This document shows, piece by piece, positions 6,132 to 6,526 of a DNA stretch of 6,526 bases. A program made the position numbers and the translations under genes. The notes beneath the pieces were generated by a model, which saw nothing but the letters and a program-made list of their open reading frames with translations, was not told the DNA's origin and ran no database searches. Position 1 is the stretch's first letter. The number at the start of each line of letters is the position of its first letter. Origin of the DNA: Pseudomonadota bacterium (GTDB lineage: Bacteria > Desulfobacterota > Desulfobacteria > Desulfobacterales > RPRI01); assembly GCA_018830925.1 (NCBI GenBank), contig JAHJRK010000112.1, positions 1 through 6,526 of the forward strand, written 5' to 3'.

Positions 6132-6526
6132 TTTTTCAGACTTTCGATATAATGTTCCGCTGAAAATGCGGCTATAGCAGCATCTCCTACAGCAGTTGCA
6201 ACCTGGCGCAAGGGAGTATTGCGGCCGTCACCCGCCGCAAAAACACCGGGAACGGAGGTTTCCATTTTATGACCGGCAATTACGAATCCATATTCATCAA
6301 GCTTAACTGAGTTCCCGAGAAAACCGGTATTCGGCAGAATCCCAACCCAGATAAAGCATCCGTCAACCGCAAGCTCTTTTTCCTCACCTGTTTTAACATT
6401 CTTTACAACTATCTTTTCAAGACCGTCGGAGCCTTCGATACGGGTTACAACGGAATTCCATACAAATTCTATTTTGTTGTTTGCAAATGCGCGTTCCTGC
6501 AGTATTTTTGCTGCTCTAAGCTTATC
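6128..6526 (-). CDS. trxB: Thioredoxin reductase (TrxB-like), C-terminal part, 5' end beyond window
   Basis: The minus-strand frame is open from the right edge to the TGA at 6130-6128, giving 132 residues. The protein would be an FAD-dependent pyridine nucleotide-disulfide oxidoreductase that reduces thioredoxin with NADPH. The fragment begins DKLRAAKILQERAF, part of the NADP-binding domain in this family, then GCFIWVGILPNT (56-67). It continues with the C-terminal FAD-binding block SVPGVFAAGDGRNTPLRQV (91-109) and TAVGDAAIAA (111-120). Classical TrxB has GDVRxKxLRQV and GDGA at these places, so this one is slightly divergent. The redox CxxC and the NADP glycine motif lie outside the window, so specificity is untested; related flavin oxidoreductases (ferredoxin- or NADH-linked, AhpF-like) remain possible. 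It overlaps bamD by 4 bases, which suggests one operon. Confidence 0.85.
   Translation of the reverse strand, partial: DKLRAAKILQERAFANNKIEFVWNSVVTRIEGSDGLEKIVVKNVKTGEEKELAVDGCFIWVGILPNTGFLGNSVKLDEYGFVIAGHKMETSVPGVFAAGDGRNTPLRQVATAVGDAAIAAFSAEHYIESLKN

Noticed and set aside
1..6526. CRISPR array, tRNA or rRNA gene, or defence/toxin system
   Set aside because: No regularly spaced repeats, tRNA-like cloverleaf or defence-type domains were seen; all long frames belong to housekeeping families.

Overview
This 6.5 kb window is a bacterial housekeeping region. No complete accessory system, CRISPR array, transposase or RNA gene is visible. The gene set points to a Gram-negative anaerobe of the former Deltaproteobacteria, perhaps Desulfobacterales-like. 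The reasons are a BamD outer-membrane lipoprotein, the MEP isoprenoid pathway, a short archaeal/eukaryotic-type prolyl-tRNA synthetase next to ispG, a single long bifunctional Rel, and intergenic repeats of the kind common in those genomes. The lineage is inferred from gene content, not measured.

Left half, plus strand: ispG (127-1218) is followed after 1 base by proS (1220-2740), a tight two-gene unit. A 147-bp repeat element begins at the proS stop codon and fills most of the gap to rel (ppGpp synthetase/hydrolase). The best rel start is 2923-2925, not the longer in-frame ATG at 2827, which lies inside the repeat. The first ~40 bases may hold the 5' end of a divergent gene (13 codons only).

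Right half, minus strand: rel converges on rpmB (ribosomal protein L28) with a 17-bp gap. A second, shorter copy of the repeat lies in the presumed 5' leader of rpmB, between its ribosome binding site and a candidate promoter with a perfect TATAAT. Further right are bamD and the 3' part of a thioredoxin reductase gene (trxB-like). trxB and bamD overlap by 4 bases, and bamD appears to start at TTG.

The genes cover isoprenoid precursor synthesis (ispG), translation (proS, rpmB), the stringent response to uncharged tRNA (rel), envelope assembly (bamD) and thiol redox balance (trxB). The least ordinary signal is the repeat pair. Each copy carries two inverted-repeat pairs whose arms cross (L1-L2-R1-R2), so the two stems are either a pseudoknot-like fold or mutually exclusive hairpins. 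One copy supplies a stop codon and the other sits in a ribosomal-protein leader.
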